Of a stretch of 64,000 nt of DNA, positions 35,439 to 47,544 are shown piece after piece (position 1 is the first letter of the stretch; every line of letters begins with the position of its first letter). This DNA is from Bostrychus sinensis (Eukaryota > Chordata > Actinopteri > Gobiiformes > Eleotridae): positions 11,771,903 through 11,835,902 of the forward strand of contig CM036243.1 of NCBI GenBank assembly GCA_020698575.1, read 5' to 3'. The notes beneath the pieces were generated by a model. That model did not search any database. It worked only from the letters and a program-made list of their open reading frames with translations, and was not told the DNA's origin. A program made the position numbers and the translations under genes.

Positions 35439-36347
35439 CTAAACCAATACTTTTTTAGTTGATAAACACAGGATAACGATAAGAAAACATATATAACATA
35501 TTTAACAATTTTTAATATAGTAAAACAGTCTTGTGAATGATGATCTATAGCTTTTAAAAAGGCCCAATCACACCGATCAGTTCAAATTTTGCAAGCCATG
35601 CCCTGTCTCTGCCTTGATTCTGTTCTATCTCTGTCCTGGAACATTCAACTCAATGTAGCACATAATTGTATACTGCATTAGAGCAATACGTCTAGAAACA
35701 ATATATTTCTGGGAAACAGAAAACTGAAAGTGAAAGTGCAGAAGACTGACACAACTACTATTAACCACTTAAAATTCTTGTAAAATTAAAGCATTAGTGC
35801 TTGCAGTGGTTTATAATAACCTATTCCAAATTTTCAAATATTGCCATTATTTCAGATTTTAATGGTTGATGTGAACCCGGTAGAATTTATCAAAATTTCA
35901 AAATATTTTACACTATGTGTTTTTACTAGGGGTAGAACACCTTTGTTATATAGCCATGACAATATTTTTTACCTGGGGGAGGGGTAATGCACCCTACTGT
36001 GCGTCTCCCTGAGTTGCTTGTGCCGTGCTGTCTTCGCCCGTCCCCTTCCACAGCAGAAGCAGAAGCAGCTCTGAACACCAGACAGAAGCCTGTAGCCTAC
36101 AACATTAAAGTGTTAAGGCATTTGTGGACCTGTGTGAAGTTGGCCCCCCCACATGATTGAAAATTAACAAAACTATGTCAATTCGTTTGTGCATCGTTTG
36201 TGCACTTTTGTGCACACAAAATGAGAACCCCCCACTCAGCCCCCCCATATCGTCCAAATCGCTCCAAAATGGTGTCATTCATTTGTGCATCGTTTGTGCA
36301 AGTAAAATTAACGTTTGTGCTCCCTCCATTTTTGAAATATTAAAGGT

Positions 36348-37278
36348 ATTAGGGAGGATCTTTATAAATTCATTTTTTGCAATATTTATTAAAACTACCT
36401 TCATTGCCCTGTATAAGGCTTATAAATTGGTGTATTAGAAAATATAATAATAATATTAATAAACTGTGGACTCTGTGGGACTTAAAAAACCTCATCCAAT
36501 TGTTTTCGTCATGAGTACGTTAACCATTGTTCCACGGACTTGCCATTTATTCGTTCATCTTCGTGGTTTCGGCGATAGTGTGCGTTCTTGTGCTTGCGCA
36601 TGCGTATACACTATGTTTATGTAGACCGGCATTAGCGCCGCGTTAGCGGCGTTAACATCGTAGCGGGGACAGCCTGACTTCGAAGAGCACAATGGCTGAG
36701 GAAAACCGTGAACCGGGCGGTCACAAAAGGAAAACTGTTTTTGAAGTGTACCAGAGGAGGAGGAGAAAAACTGTAGAAGAGCAGAATAAAACCCGTGTAG
36801 TTATTGGCGATTCCTTCAAAGGACGGCGTGCTCTGTAGGAACAGAAAGGGCTTCAGACCGATGCATTGGTCGCCAAGTTTCTGCTGGACAGGTACGTTTA
36901 TCTTATCGTTTGAAAAAAATGCCTTTTTTCTTTATCTGTTGAACCGTTTCAACTGTACAGCAACGTCAGTTTGCTAATGCTACCAATAGCAGGAGGATAT
37001 ATTTTTGCTCACATTTAGGGACTGTGCATGTGACTGGGTCTGTGTGGGGAACTAGGTCAAAGGTCGCGCAAACAAACAATGCAGGTCTATGTTTAGGTGA
37101 ATCTCTGCTGATGCTGGCTGTAAACAAACACTCGTGTTTCAACGCTCGTGCACGTCGCTGTGGAGGAGTTCCTTGGAAAGGAACAGTGAAGGGCGGGGCC
37201 TGACGCATGCGCGTTATTCAAAAAAGGACAAACAGTCGCTGGTTTCTCAGCAGTCGAAAAAAATCCTCCCTAATATCT
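36348..37278. mobile_element. Nested element with short inverted ends that carries a gene-like exon
   Basis: The ends ggtattagggaggatcttta (left) and the reverse complement of aaaatcctccctaatatctt (right) form a short inverted repeat, with ttaaag/ctttaa flanks. The interior contains the GC-rich promoter-like stretch 36590-36690 and the exon at 36692-36891. It resembles elements that have picked up host DNA, but which gene supplied it is not known. Confidence 0.5.
36692..36891 (+). pseudogene. Gene-like first exon inside the nested element, one in-frame stop
   Basis: Opens at an ATG with MAEENREPGGHKRKTVFEVY and a basic run RRRRK, and then GDSFKGRRAL. After an in-frame TAG (36836-36838) the frame continues EQKGLQTDALVAKFLLDR up to a splice donor (gacag, gtacgt). 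The block after the basic run resembles the N-terminal WRELKxxKGLKTDxxLALFLLDR-type region seen in many uncharacterised fish zinc-finger-like proteins. The stop and the lack of further exons suggest a dead copy. Confidence 0.5.
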
Positions 37279-38513
37279 TTAATAATTCATTTTTTGACTC
37301 AGCCCCCCATATTGTCCAAATCATTCCAAAAGGGTGTCATTCGTTTGTGCATTGTTTATGCACGTTTGTGCACCCAAAATTAACGTTTGTGCACCATTGC
37401 TTTTTTAGATAATAAACATTCTTTTTTTCAGGCCCCCCACTCAGCCCCCCCCACCCCCCTTCGTCCAAATCGCTCCAAAATGGTGTCATTTGTTTGTGCA
37501 TCATTTGCAAAATTAACGTTTGTGCTCCCTCCATTTTTGCTGTTGCTGTTGAAGTAGCAGGTGGAATAAACCAGGACTGGACTATCTATGGCTGTTATGA
37601 CAGGATTCGATTTGTTTTTTATTTGTTTGTGTATACTGGTAACAGTACAGGCGAGCTGTGTGCTAGCAGATGTGTAGCTGGCTGAGTTTGCAAACAAATG
37701 ACACCATTTTGGAGCGATTTGGACGATATGGGGGGGGGGGCTGAGTGGGGGGGGCTGAAGAAAAGAATGTTTATTATCTAAAAAAAAAGCAATGGTGCGC
37801 AAACGATAATTTTGCATGCACAAACAATGCACAAATGAATGACACCATTTTGGAGCGATTTGGACGATATGGGGGGCTGAGTGGGGGGGCTGGCCTGAAA
37901 AAAAAGAATGTTTATTATCTAAAAAAACAATTGTGCCAAATTCTCAATTTGTGTGCACAAACGTGCACAAACGATGCACAAACGAATTGATATAGTTTTC
38001 AATCATGTGGGAGGGCCAACTTCACACAGGTAATTTACCGGACAAAAACATTTGTGAGGTCTGAGAGCTGAGTCACAAAGAGATTTTTCTTTCCAAACTA
38101 TATCCACAGGACTTCTTTTACTTAATGCGTATTTTTCACTGATAGAATGTAAGTATAAACTTGTACAAATTAGGCTACTTTTTTCGAAATTGGGTGGTTT
38201 TGAAGCTGTAATTTGCAACCCTGCTCAGTCCTTGCTTGTTGCTGTATGGAGGACGTCCATTACGTCCACTGACAGCTGTCAATCACAGGTCCACTTTACC
38301 AGCTCTTTGTAAGCTCTGGAAGTGGGCAGAGTATAGGGGTGAGTTACTGTTTATTCAACTGTGCAAATAAAATAATAAAATAAAAAAACAATATCTATTT
38401 ATTGATTTGCACTGGTGGATATTTTAAGTTGGCTCTATCATTTGTTTGATGAGGGGAAGATGCTTTTCTGCTCTTCCTGTTCTGTCATTTCTCTGGCAGG
38501 TCACTCTTGGATT

Positions 38514-39231
38514 TACAGTTGAAAGAAAAAATATTGGAACCCCTTGGAAATACTGGGATTTCTGCATGATTTGGTCAAATAATGTGATCTGATCTTTATG
38601 TAAGTCACAACAATAGACAAACACAGACTGCTTAAACTAATGCTGCAAAAAAATGACATTTTTTCATGTTTTTATTGAGCATTTGTGTAAACAATCACAA
38701 TAGAGGGTGGAAAAAGTACTGGAACCCTTGGGCTAGTGACTTCTTAAAGAGCTAATTGGAGTCAGGTGTCAGCCAACCTGGGGTCCAATCAGTGTGAGAA
38801 GATTGGAGTGGCTTAAAGTGGCCCTGACCAATAAAAAACGGCCCCCAGTTTTGAGTTTGCCATTCTGAAGAAGCATTACTTGATGTGAACCATGAACACA
38901 AGAGAGCCCTCAGAAGATCTAGTGTAAGAATTATTGACTTGCATAAAGCTGGAAAGGGTTACAAAAGTATTTCTAAGAGCATTGATGTCCCTAATTCCAT
39001 GGTACGAGCGACTGTCTATAAATGGAGAAGGTTCAGCACTGCTGCAACTCTCCCTAGGAGTGGTTGTCCTGTGAAAACGACTGCAAGAGCACAGCACAGA
39101 ATGCTCAATGAGGTGAAGAAGAATCCTAGAGTGTCAGCTAAAGACTTACAGAAATCTCTGGCACAAGCTAATATCTTTCTTGACAAATCTACAATGGGTA
39201 AAACATTGAACAAGAATGGACTTTAAGGGAG
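38514..39231 (+). mobile_element. Tc1-like transposon, left half only
   Basis: The left end tacagttgaaagaaaaaata and ttggaaccccttgg is typical of Tc1 elements. The frame 38885-39226 encodes the N-terminal DNA-binding part of a Tc1 transposase: RIIDLHKAGKGYKSISKSID, YKWRRF, and ARAQHRMLNEVKKNPRVSAK. The catalytic DDE part is absent. The copy stops abruptly next to another repeat at about 39231. Confidence 0.85.
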
Positions 39232-39610
39232 GACATAGGGCTGGGCGGTATGACCTCAATTTCATATCACGGTATAAATCGATCCCTTCACGGTAACGGT
39301 ATATATCGCGATATAAATTTAGGGTTAAAAATTATAATAAAAAGCTAGGGCTGGGCGATATGGCAAAAAAATGTAATCATGATTTGTTTTACCCATATTG
39401 GTCGATCTCGATTTTTTTATTCAATTTTATGTTTACAATTAAAAACTAATAATCATGGGTGTGATTCATTCTTAGATTTAGATTTTAATGTAATAAGACA
39501 GTGAGGGATTTAATGTAAAATCTTTCATTGCAAGGGTTAATTTTTTTATACAATAATAACTGTAATAATTTACATATAACATAATTACACATTACATAAT
39601 TTATAATTTT
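39231..39610. repeat. hAT-type MITE fragments
   Basis: Two neighbouring copies of the terminus tagggctgggcg (about 39238 and 39349), each followed by gatat-rich and tcgat-rich text, as in common fish hAT MITEs. The same terminus starts the BED-finger element at 60397. Confidence 0.5.
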
Positions 39611-40205
39611 CTCTTCACATGGGTATTTTCCCTGCTGCCTTTAAAACAGCGTTGGTCAAGCCGCTCTGAAGATGAGCAGTTTGGATTGTAATGATTTTAA
39701 TAACTACAGACCAGCATCCAGCTTACCATTTTTAGGTAAAATGTTAGAAAAACTGTTTTTTACTCAACTAAATTATTTTTTAAATAATCATGATATCCTT
39801 GAGATATATATGAATTTAGGGTGAACCACAGTACAGAGACAGCTCTCTTGAAGGTTTTAAATGATTTTAAGTGTAACTGGGACTCACAAAAGCTCTCAAT
39901 CTTGGTGCTACTGGATCTAAGTGCTGGATACATTCTCCTCTAGGATCCATAAAATGACGTGGTTTGCCTCAAGGCCCAATTTTAGGCCCTGTTTTTTTTT
40001 TAATTTGCCTATGCTGTCTTTTGGCTATGCCATCAGGAGGCATGGAATAAACTTACACAGTTACGCTGATGATGCGCAGCTGTATGTCTCTATGTCTCCT
40101 GATGACACAAGACCAATGGATGCCCTATTGAACTGTATTTTAGATATCAAATCCTGGATGGTGGAAAACCTTTTACATCTTAACCAGGACAAAACTGAAG
40201 TTTTA

Positions 40206-40887
40206 GGGTGTGTTCACACTTGCCATTTTTGGTTTGCTTCAATCGAACTCAGGTGCGCTTCCTGGGACAGTCCAATTCATTTGAGCAGGTGTGGACGTGC
40301 AACCAGACAACCAGGTGTGCACCAAACAAGTGAACTCTGGCCCTCCTCAAATCAGAGATCACAGTGCGATGCACTTTGAGCCCTGGAGCGCTCCTGGTCT
40401 GGTCCTGGTGAAGTGCGAATGCAGCTTGGACCAAAATACAGACTAACGCCAGGGAGTGGACAGCAGCACTGTTTACCAAGGGCATAAAAACATATGCGCA
40501 TCTAACGTGACTATTAGGAAAAAATACAACTATAGTCTACTGTAAATAAAATGTATTTAAAAGGTTGCTAACATTAACAAACATATGTTAAAACACTGCT
40601 GAAACAACACAGATTTAATATTAATCACCAGACAGAGTCCACAGCTGTATTCAGCTGATATCGCTGCTCTAAACTTAATACTTCATTAAATATTAATTAA
40701 AATGCGCAGTATGATATTATTGGGATAAATGGGGCTGAAGACCCGGACTTTTCTCCAATAGAACAGCAGGGTTTCTATACTGGTACACTGCCCTCTACAG
40801 GCCATGTTTGTAACTGCTCCCTCAGTCAGTTCAGTTCGTTTGACAGAGTGCACAGAGTCCTGCGGACCAGCAAGTGTAAACATACCC
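40206..40887. mobile_element. MITE with TA target, inside the L2-like LINE
   Basis: Ends gggtgtgttcacacttg and caagtgtaaacataccc are inverted. TA lies on both sides (40204-40205 and 40888-40889). Removing the element plus one TA (684 bases) joins KTEVL to NIGPEAQ in frame, which confirms the boundaries. No transposase is present. Confidence 0.8.
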
Positions 40888-41437
40888 TAAATATTGGTCC
40901 TGAGGCTCAGAGAGAGAAACTCCTATCCAAATTACAGGCATTTTCCTTAAACCTATCATCACAAGTAAAAAACCTGGCCATCATTTTTGACTCTGAGCTT
41001 GGTTTTATTTCACATATTAGATATGTAACTAAAATAGGTTTTTATCACCTAAAAACATAGCCAGAGTCAGCCCTATTCTCTCTCAATCCAACACGGAGGC
41101 ACTAGTACATGCTTTTATCACCAGTGGTATTGATTACCTTAATGCCGTGCTTTATAGTCTTCCCAAAAAGAGTATCTCAGCTCTACCATTTTTACAAAAC
41201 TCTGCAGCATGTGTGCTGACAAGGACCAGAAGGCGGGCCCACATTACACCGGTTTTAGAATCACTGCATTGGCTCCCCGTGTGTTTCAGGATCGATTTTA
41301 CAGTTTTTTTATTGGTCTTTAAATGTCTTAATGGTCTTGGGCTTTCTTATCTCACAGATTTGCTTTTACCTTTAATAGCCCTTGCGGACCCTGAGGTCCT
41401 CTGGTACTGGTCTCATGATTATTCCTAAAGTCAGGAC

Positions 41438-42152
41438 TAGGCATGGGACGATAATAGAATGTCACCATTATCTTGGCCACAATAATTAATGATATTATCC
41501 CAATAATTATGAAATTATTCTTGTAGTTTGAAAATGTAGCTAAAACATACTGGAATTACTTTACAGTGACACAACAGACTCAAGTCTATGATTTTAGGAT
41601 AAATTATTGCAAACATACGGCTCCCCCTTGTAGCCAAAATGTAGTAAAAGTTAAAAGTGAAAGCATGTTAGCCGTAGCTTAGATACATTTATGGGGCTGT
41701 GTGAGACGCATTTACCAAGCGAGGAACACACTTTGTTTAGTTTCATTTTGTAAAGTCAAAGTGTCATTGTTTATATTTAATGGTAAACTTATGATTACCT
41801 TGTAAATTAGCTATGTTTATTAGCATTTAGGGCTACAAACATTTAGAGCTACTGTTAAATCCTCAGACGGCTTGAACGCTTCTCAATCCACTGTACGCCT
41901 AAGTCCCATCTGTCTGCTCTGCTGAGCAAGTATTTTAACCAGTTCTCAAGAAACTGGACTGAAGACGAGCTTTGAGCCTTCTTGGCATATACTTTGCATG
42001 TAAATGTAGGGAATAGAGCACACGCTCTTCCATATGAGGATAATAGCAATTATCTCGAATGATTATCACAATAATTAAAAATTGCCACGATCAATTAATC
42101 TTTACTGTTTTTATCGCGATTAGCTATATTATCGTTTATCGTCCCACCCCTA
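41438..42152. mobile_element. hAT-type non-autonomous element inside the L2-like LINE
   Basis: Ends taggcatgggacgataat and the reverse complement of taggggtgggacgataaacg. The exact 8-base duplication gtcaggac is at 41430-41437 and 42153-42160. Removing the element and one copy (723 bases) restores MIIPKVRTHTHREAAF. Three tests agree (ends, duplication, frame). Confidence 0.85.
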
Positions 42153-42423
42153 GTCAGGACACATACTCACAGAGAGGCAGCTTTCCAGTACTATGGTCCT
42201 TGTTTGTGGAACGGCCTGCCGGAGGACCTCACGGCTGCAGAGAACCTTAATGTTTTTAAGAGCAGGCTCAAGACCCACCATATTGCTTTTACCTAATATT
42301 TATTTATTTTATCCTTATTTATGCTATGCTTATTCTTATTTTATTTATATTTCTGTTTTATGCCATATTTTTTCTATTCTTTTATTCTATTTATATTATT
42401 ACTTTATTATATTAATTAAATTT

Positions 42424-42776
42424 GGGCAGCAGTAGCTCGCTTGGTAGGGTTTGCCCACTAACCTGAAGGTTGGCAGTTCAAGCCCTGCAACCGGCATTAC
42501 ATACTGTTGTTGTGTCCTTGGTAAGACACTTCACCCACCTTGTCTGTGTGAATGTGTCAGTGTGATTGTGTTTGGTGGTGGTCGGAGAGGCCGTAGGCAC
42601 AGATTGGCAGCCATGCTTCTGTCAGTCTGCCCCAGGGCAACTGTGGTTACTGAAGTAGCTCACCACCACTGGGTGTGACTGAGGAGTGAATAAATAATGC
42701 ATTGTAAAGCACTTTGGGTATCTAGAAAGGCTCATTATAAATCCAATGCATTATCATTATTATTATTATTATTAGG
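42424..42776 (+). mobile_element. tRNA-derived SINE with L2-type tail
   Basis: Box A-like gtagctcgcttggtaggg and box B-like ttggcagttcaagccctg are spaced as in a tRNA. A body with ctgaagtagctcaccaccac follows, then the tail aaagcactttgggtatctag and a TTA repeat. Full-length by appearance. It lies directly after the L2-like LINE whose tail it resembles. Confidence 0.8.
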
Positions 42777-43111
42777 TTATATCTCCAGTGTTTCTTCAGG
42801 GAGTTGTGATTGGCCAGGGCTGCTGTGGCACTGTCCTGTGGGTTCTTTGGCCAGGTTAGGTGGTTTCTCTGCCTGCCACGTCACTGTGTGCCCCAAGTCA
42901 GCTTCCTGGTGGCCATGGTCTGTGAACAGCTCCCGGCTCCTCTGTGTTTGGCCTCATGTTGGTCTTTTTGTGTGTGTGCGTGCGTGTGCACGTGCATATG
43001 TATGCATTTATCCCTGTATTGGTGTGTGAGAGGATATGGGTAAGGAGGGGGTTGTGGGAGGGTGGGACATTGCTTTTAACTATTTAAAGCACTTTGTGCT
43101 GCATACTTGAA

Positions 43112-43534
43112 CAGGGTTCCTGCAGGTACCAGCAAGTCTAATTTAATGCTTTTTAATGTAATTTTTAATGCCATTTGTAACATTTTTAATGTTAACACAA
43201 CAGTGGCAGATTATATTGTCAAAATTTATTTGGAATTATTGCAAAATACAGTTGAAAGTTAAACACCCAATGTTTGAGTAATTTGGTTCCACCGTCTATC
43301 ACACTAGTGTAGATAAAAAAAAAGGTAAATTATTATTTATATATACATATTATATTCTCAAGTAAATAAATACATAATAAATCACTGTCAGTGTTTTTAT
43401 TTCAAAACTATTTAAAAATTTTAATGCCTGTTGGAATCAAATTTAATTCTTTTTAATGCCATTTAAGGCAAGAGGCCTTAATTTTCACAATATCAATTTA
43501 ATGACTTTTTAATGCCTCGCGGGTACCCTGCTGA
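43112..43534. mobile_element. Short DNA element
   Basis: Left end cagggttcctgcaggtacc and right end the reverse complement of cagcagggtacccgcgagg. Inner copies of aatttaatgctttttaatg are mirrored near both ends. No coding content. Target duplication is not clear. Confidence 0.55.
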
Positions 43535-43573
43535 AATATGAAAAGTGTTTGATAAATTAAGATTGATTGATTG

Positions 43574-44490
43574 AGTAGCATTTACCACAAAGCTGCACCG
43601 TACCACCAGCCACCTTGCCTGTCCCAGCACCTCCACTTGCCTAACAGCATCTCATCCACTGCAGCTGCTAACACTAAGCTGCACCTCTAGCCTCAACATC
43701 CAGCTCCTTCTCCTCAAACAGACACTATACCATCTCCAAACTTAGCCCTTGGCCAGATAAAGTTGGCCCTCGTCAACTTTTAGCTGATGTTCATTTCTAT
43801 TTATTGCTATTACGTGATAGCATTTAATCCCATGGTATTGTCAGTGAATGAAGTGCTGTAAGACCCTATTTGCAAAGATTTCTGTCATGGTTTCATGGTT
43901 TTAGTTGCCTCCAACCAATAAATAGCAAGCATCCTATCATATGATCTCCTTCTGTCATGGTTATCTTTGCCTCCATCCAATAAGAATCCAATGTTTATCA
44001 TGTTGGGGTGAGGTTTGTTATTTATGTATTTATTTTTAAGGTATTTATTTATAGATTTTTTTATATTTTGTATACGTAATTGAACATGCAAATATGTTCA
44101 TTTAAAGCTGTCAGCAAACCATGACAGAGAACTGTATGTCCATTCTTGTGGCCCACCACCTGGTGGTTCAAATATTATTTGGTCCAACTGCAATCAAACT
44201 ACCCCTGATCTACTACATATTAGTCTGTCCCAGCATCGTTTGTTCTTAGCAGCATTTTACCATCGAGCTGCACCACCAGCCTCCACCTTACTCTCCAGTA
44301 TTCCCTCCGTTAAACACCATACCACCCAAACTTGTCTGTCCTTCCATGTTACTACAGACAATGTTTAACATCAAGTTCCTCCTTATAATCTGCCGGCAAA
44401 ATCATACCATCTATTAGTCTGTCCCAACATCTCTTATTCTTAACAGCATTTTACCATAGTGCTGCACCTCCTCCCCTCTATAGTGTCTTA
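43574..44490. repeat. Degenerate local repeats
   Basis: Three diverged copies share tagcatttaccac/agcattttaccat, then gagctgcacc and a Pyr-rich run, near 43575, 44250 and 44445. The second and third are also preceded by attagtctgtcccarcatc. A separate short pair, tctgtcatggtt with gcctccaaccaata or gcctccatccaata, is at 43880 and 43955. No reading frame is supported. Confidence 0.4.
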
Positions 44491-44499
44491 CTTTTTTTC

Positions 44500-44665
44500 C
44501 TTTTTGCTGTTCCATTCAGGGGCTACCACAACAAATCATTTGCCTCCATCTAAACCCTATCTTCTGCATCATCTTCTCTCACCCTGACGAACCCCATGTC
44601 ATTCACTACATCTGGAAATCTCCTCTGTTGTCTTCAGAGGCTGCAAGTACTTTGTATCACATTTT
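44500..44665 (-). repeat. RTE-type LINE 3' tail
   Basis: On the minus strand: agatgtagtgaatgacatgg, gtgagagaagatgatgcaga, then atggaggcaaatgatttgtt and ggtagcccctgaatggaaca. This is the usual end of a common fish LINE. The body is missing. Confidence 0.6.
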
Positions 44666-45141
44666 TCTCTCCGCCCATTCCAACCCTCTCATTCACATGC
44701 ATTCTAGCTTTATCTATTTTGTCAACTTGTATTATGGTATAGGCTTTCCTATGTAATCTGTTGAGCTGTTCTGTCCTTGTCATTTGAGTAGTAGCAGTAA
44801 TTTTATTTGAGTATAGGCATTTTAATACTTCTTCCCCTTCTGGTAATACAGACATTTAGTTCAGAGTGTAAGTTTGTGGTTTAACTCTGAATTGCAGAGA
44901 AAAAAGTAACTTTTTGCCCTGGCTTTTGTCATCCATACAGCAAATGCAGCAAGACCGTTAGGTGTCTACAATTCTGTCATCTATTGAAGCCATCCATGTA
45001 CCTTCAGAACAGAAGCCAAGATGTCCAACTGAGCACAATATTTTTTTTAGCATCTTTTGCTGGTAAACCATATTTTTGATAATTTGCATACATTGTGTCT
45101 GGCAGTCATCTCATACATTCTCTATTGTTTGATTTTTACAG

Positions 45142-45251
45142 TGCAATGATAAGACTTCCAAGACCCACTCCAGAGACGCCAGACCATGAAGAGTCCACTG
45201 TAATCCACAAAAGCTTAAGCCCAAGACACTATGTCTGTGACACTAAATAAA
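45142..45251 (+). CDS. Orphan terminal-exon-like segment
   Basis: A strong acceptor (tgtttgatttttacag) is followed by an open frame CNDKTSKTHSRDARP and a TGA at 45187-45189. A canonical AATAAA follows at 45246-45251. Acceptor, short tail and signal within 110 bases is the layout of a last exon. No earlier exon of the same gene is seen; 39-45 kb is mostly transposons. It could also be the last exon of a long non-coding RNA. I do not recognise the sequence. Confidence 0.3.
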
Positions 45252-47180
45252 CTTCAAAAATATTCACTCAAATCTATTCTGATTGTCATTTATTTTGAAC
45301 TCATAAAAAAAATATTAGCTAAGAAGTGCTGAGTGACAGGTAATCAACGTGAGGTATGAGGTATTTTGTATAGTTTTAGTACTTGAGACTGTTGTCTATA
45401 AAAAGCCACGGTTTATGTCAGAGGTGTAAAATAACTAGTTATGTATTTTATAAATGTACTGGTAGCAGTAGTAGTAGTGGCACTAGTCGTAATATTATTA
45501 GTAGCAGCAGTAGTGATAGTAACAAGTACTTTCTATTCAAGTAAGTTTTAGATTCAGTTTTTACTTTTACTTTAGTAACTTTTTTATTAGATTTTCAAAA
45601 CAAAGTTGGTATTTATTGTAGAATTTATAAATATGTAATTGTAAATTTTAGTTTTAATTGTACAATTAAAATGTGATTTGTAGTTTTCGCTCATGTTACA
45701 TAAATAGTCACTAGATGGTGCTATTGCTTGAGAAATTCATAGTCCCATTGCCTTGCCTTTTCTCAGCTAACACACAAGTGCTGTCACTTCTGACAGACTG
45801 ATTTCCTCAGTGTGTAGATCATTGTAAAAACAAAAAACAAAAATGTAGTAGTAGTACTGTACGTACAAAACACAAGTTCAAGTACAAAACATGGCCATGT
45901 GGCAAGAGTTTGTTCAGATGATTCATGTCTTTATGTAATGTAATGTTGCCATCTTTCATTTCAACATTGTCAATTCATGCTACAACATACTTAATCTGAA
46001 TAAACTGTTATTTCTATGGAAGTTTTCAACTATTCCCGTTGCAAAATATCAGCCAGTGACATAATAATAATTCAATAACTGTACTGATAAAACAGAAAAT
46101 CTTAAGGAAGCAGGATGAAAAGGTAAATAAAGTATGTACTCAGAGTCAGAAAAATGTACTTAGCTGAACTAAAAATGTTGATTTGCGCCTGTTTGCTTAC
46201 ACATGTGCCTACCTACACAGTTGGTGTTGGTGGTGCAGTATCTCTGGCAGTGTGAATAGAGCAATGCCAGGGAGAGAGCCGGGCTTCTTAACTGAGCCAA
46301 CAGAATAATTATGAGGCGAGCTCAGTGTCAGATCCTCAGTAACAGGGGGTTGTAAGCTTTATTGGACACAGTCAGCCCACTTGGACAAGCGCCTGGACTA
46401 AAGGTAGTCTCTCTCTGAGATAACCTGCCCTGGACAAAGTCTGGTTCTAGCAAGTGTAGCTGAAACTTGAGTCTGTTCTGTAGGTGTGTGGAGGTATGAA
46501 TTTATTAGTTCTTTCAAATTTACTATGGAATGTGTTATTTTTGTTAATAAGTTTTAACCAGTGACTGCATATAAGGACATCGATGATTTTAATCAGCGTT
46601 GGAACACGTGCCATTAGCCGACGAAATAAAGCTAGCTGGCTAAATAAAGATAATTAGGCAGGGTAGCTAGGTAAAATGATGTGCTTTTGAGAAATAGCAT
46701 TTTAAGAAGGACATAATTTTCATTTAGATTAACGGACAGTCTTTTTAAACCCTCACTTAACTGCCATAACACATTATAGGAACTCATGCAACTTTTATAG
46801 CAGTATCCTAGCTAGTAAGTGTGGCCAAAATTAGCTAAATCTGTTCTGGCGTTCAGACTGGCTTGTCCTTACTTTTTCAGATTAGCTAATTGCCACTATG
46901 AAACATAAAACTAGAGTTAAAGCTCTTATGGTTGATTATTTTGCTCTCTAACAGTATAGACTGTAAATTATACTGAACTAATCCCTGCTACACATTATAT
47001 TATGTAAAAAAAATAAAAATAAAAAAATAGCAACACCTCAAAAAAGTTGGTCAGGAGTAACAAATGGATGAAAAAGTAAGTTATACTATGAAAAATGGGG
47101 TGTAATAATGTGACGTGTTTTTGACCATTTACAATGTAGTTTGTGTGTGTTTTTGTCTGATGCAGTGTTGGAATATTTGG
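45252..47180. other. Intergenic, mostly featureless
   Basis: Contains AGT-rich stretches (45460-45560) and a slightly GC-richer block (46240-46480) that could be a non-coding exon, with gtagtct at its edge. I cannot support a gene here. Confidence 0.4.
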
Positions 47181-47544
47181 TTAACCTACCTTGTGCTGCC
47201 AATGTTTCAGGCTGTTGGGTGAATTACACCAAAGCTCATCTGTTTCTCTGAATGAACTCTTCGTGAATCTCAGACATATGTCTGATCAAATCCATCTCAT
47301 TACAGTAGTTCTTGGCAGCCCTGTACTGCATCATCTCTACTTGTGCTTACCGCATCTGTCGAACTCCCTTATCATCTGATTTTGGCAGCCAGTCACTCAC
47401 TCTGCTCCTAACCCACCACCACCTGGACATTGGCTCCCCTGCTTCGTCTAGTGAGTCAATTATTCTGTTTTGCTGGCACCACTTTGTATACATCTATTAC
47501 AAACCTGCAGTCACTTTACAACTAAATCTGTCTGTACAGTTTTG

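Larger units (their letters stand above)
36128..38031. mobile_element. Composite inverted-repeat (foldback) element
   Basis: The left end acctgtgtgaagttggccc is mirrored at the right end (gggccaacttcacacaggt). Each arm then repeats a unit containing cgtccaaatcgctccaaaat and ggtgtcatt. One copy is in the left arm (36233 on) and two follow in direct order (about 37300 and 37440). Two inverted copies are in the right arm (about 37690 and 37840). The units carry a gttttt-agataataaacattc spacer. A second smaller element is nested within. Several frames cross it but none looks like a transposase, so it seems non-autonomous. Confidence 0.7.
39612..42415 (+). mobile_element. L2-like LINE, 5'-truncated, split by two DNA elements
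   Basis: Reverse-transcriptase pieces in order: FPAAFKTALVKPL, DFNNYRPASSLPFLGKMLEK, the catalytic SYADDAQLYVSMS, WMVENLLHLNQDKTEVL (to 40203), then NIGPEAQREKLLSKLQAFSL (from 40890), LESLHWLPVCFRIDF and LVFKCLNGL. The C-terminal part reads YYGPCLWNGLPEDL and FKSRLKTHHIAFT, with stop at about 42292. The missing 5' half includes the endonuclease. A few frameshifts and stops occur before 39950. The insertions at 40206-40887 and 41438-42152 are both in-frame losses: removing each with one target copy restores the protein. Confidence 0.85.

Noticed and set aside
36157..37990. Several frames of 80-134 codons across the foldback element
   Set aside because: They lie on repeated, inverted units and read through the same DNA on both strands. 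No transposase motif is present.
34456..38348. gagtaactcacccctag at 34456 and its mirror near 38335 as ends of one 3.9-kb element
   Set aside because: Only about 16 bases match and there is no target duplication. A copy at 35425 shows it is a dispersed motif.
40848..41428. Separate small genes in the L2-like LINE
   Set aside because: They are consecutive pieces of one reverse-transcriptase ORF split by insertions.
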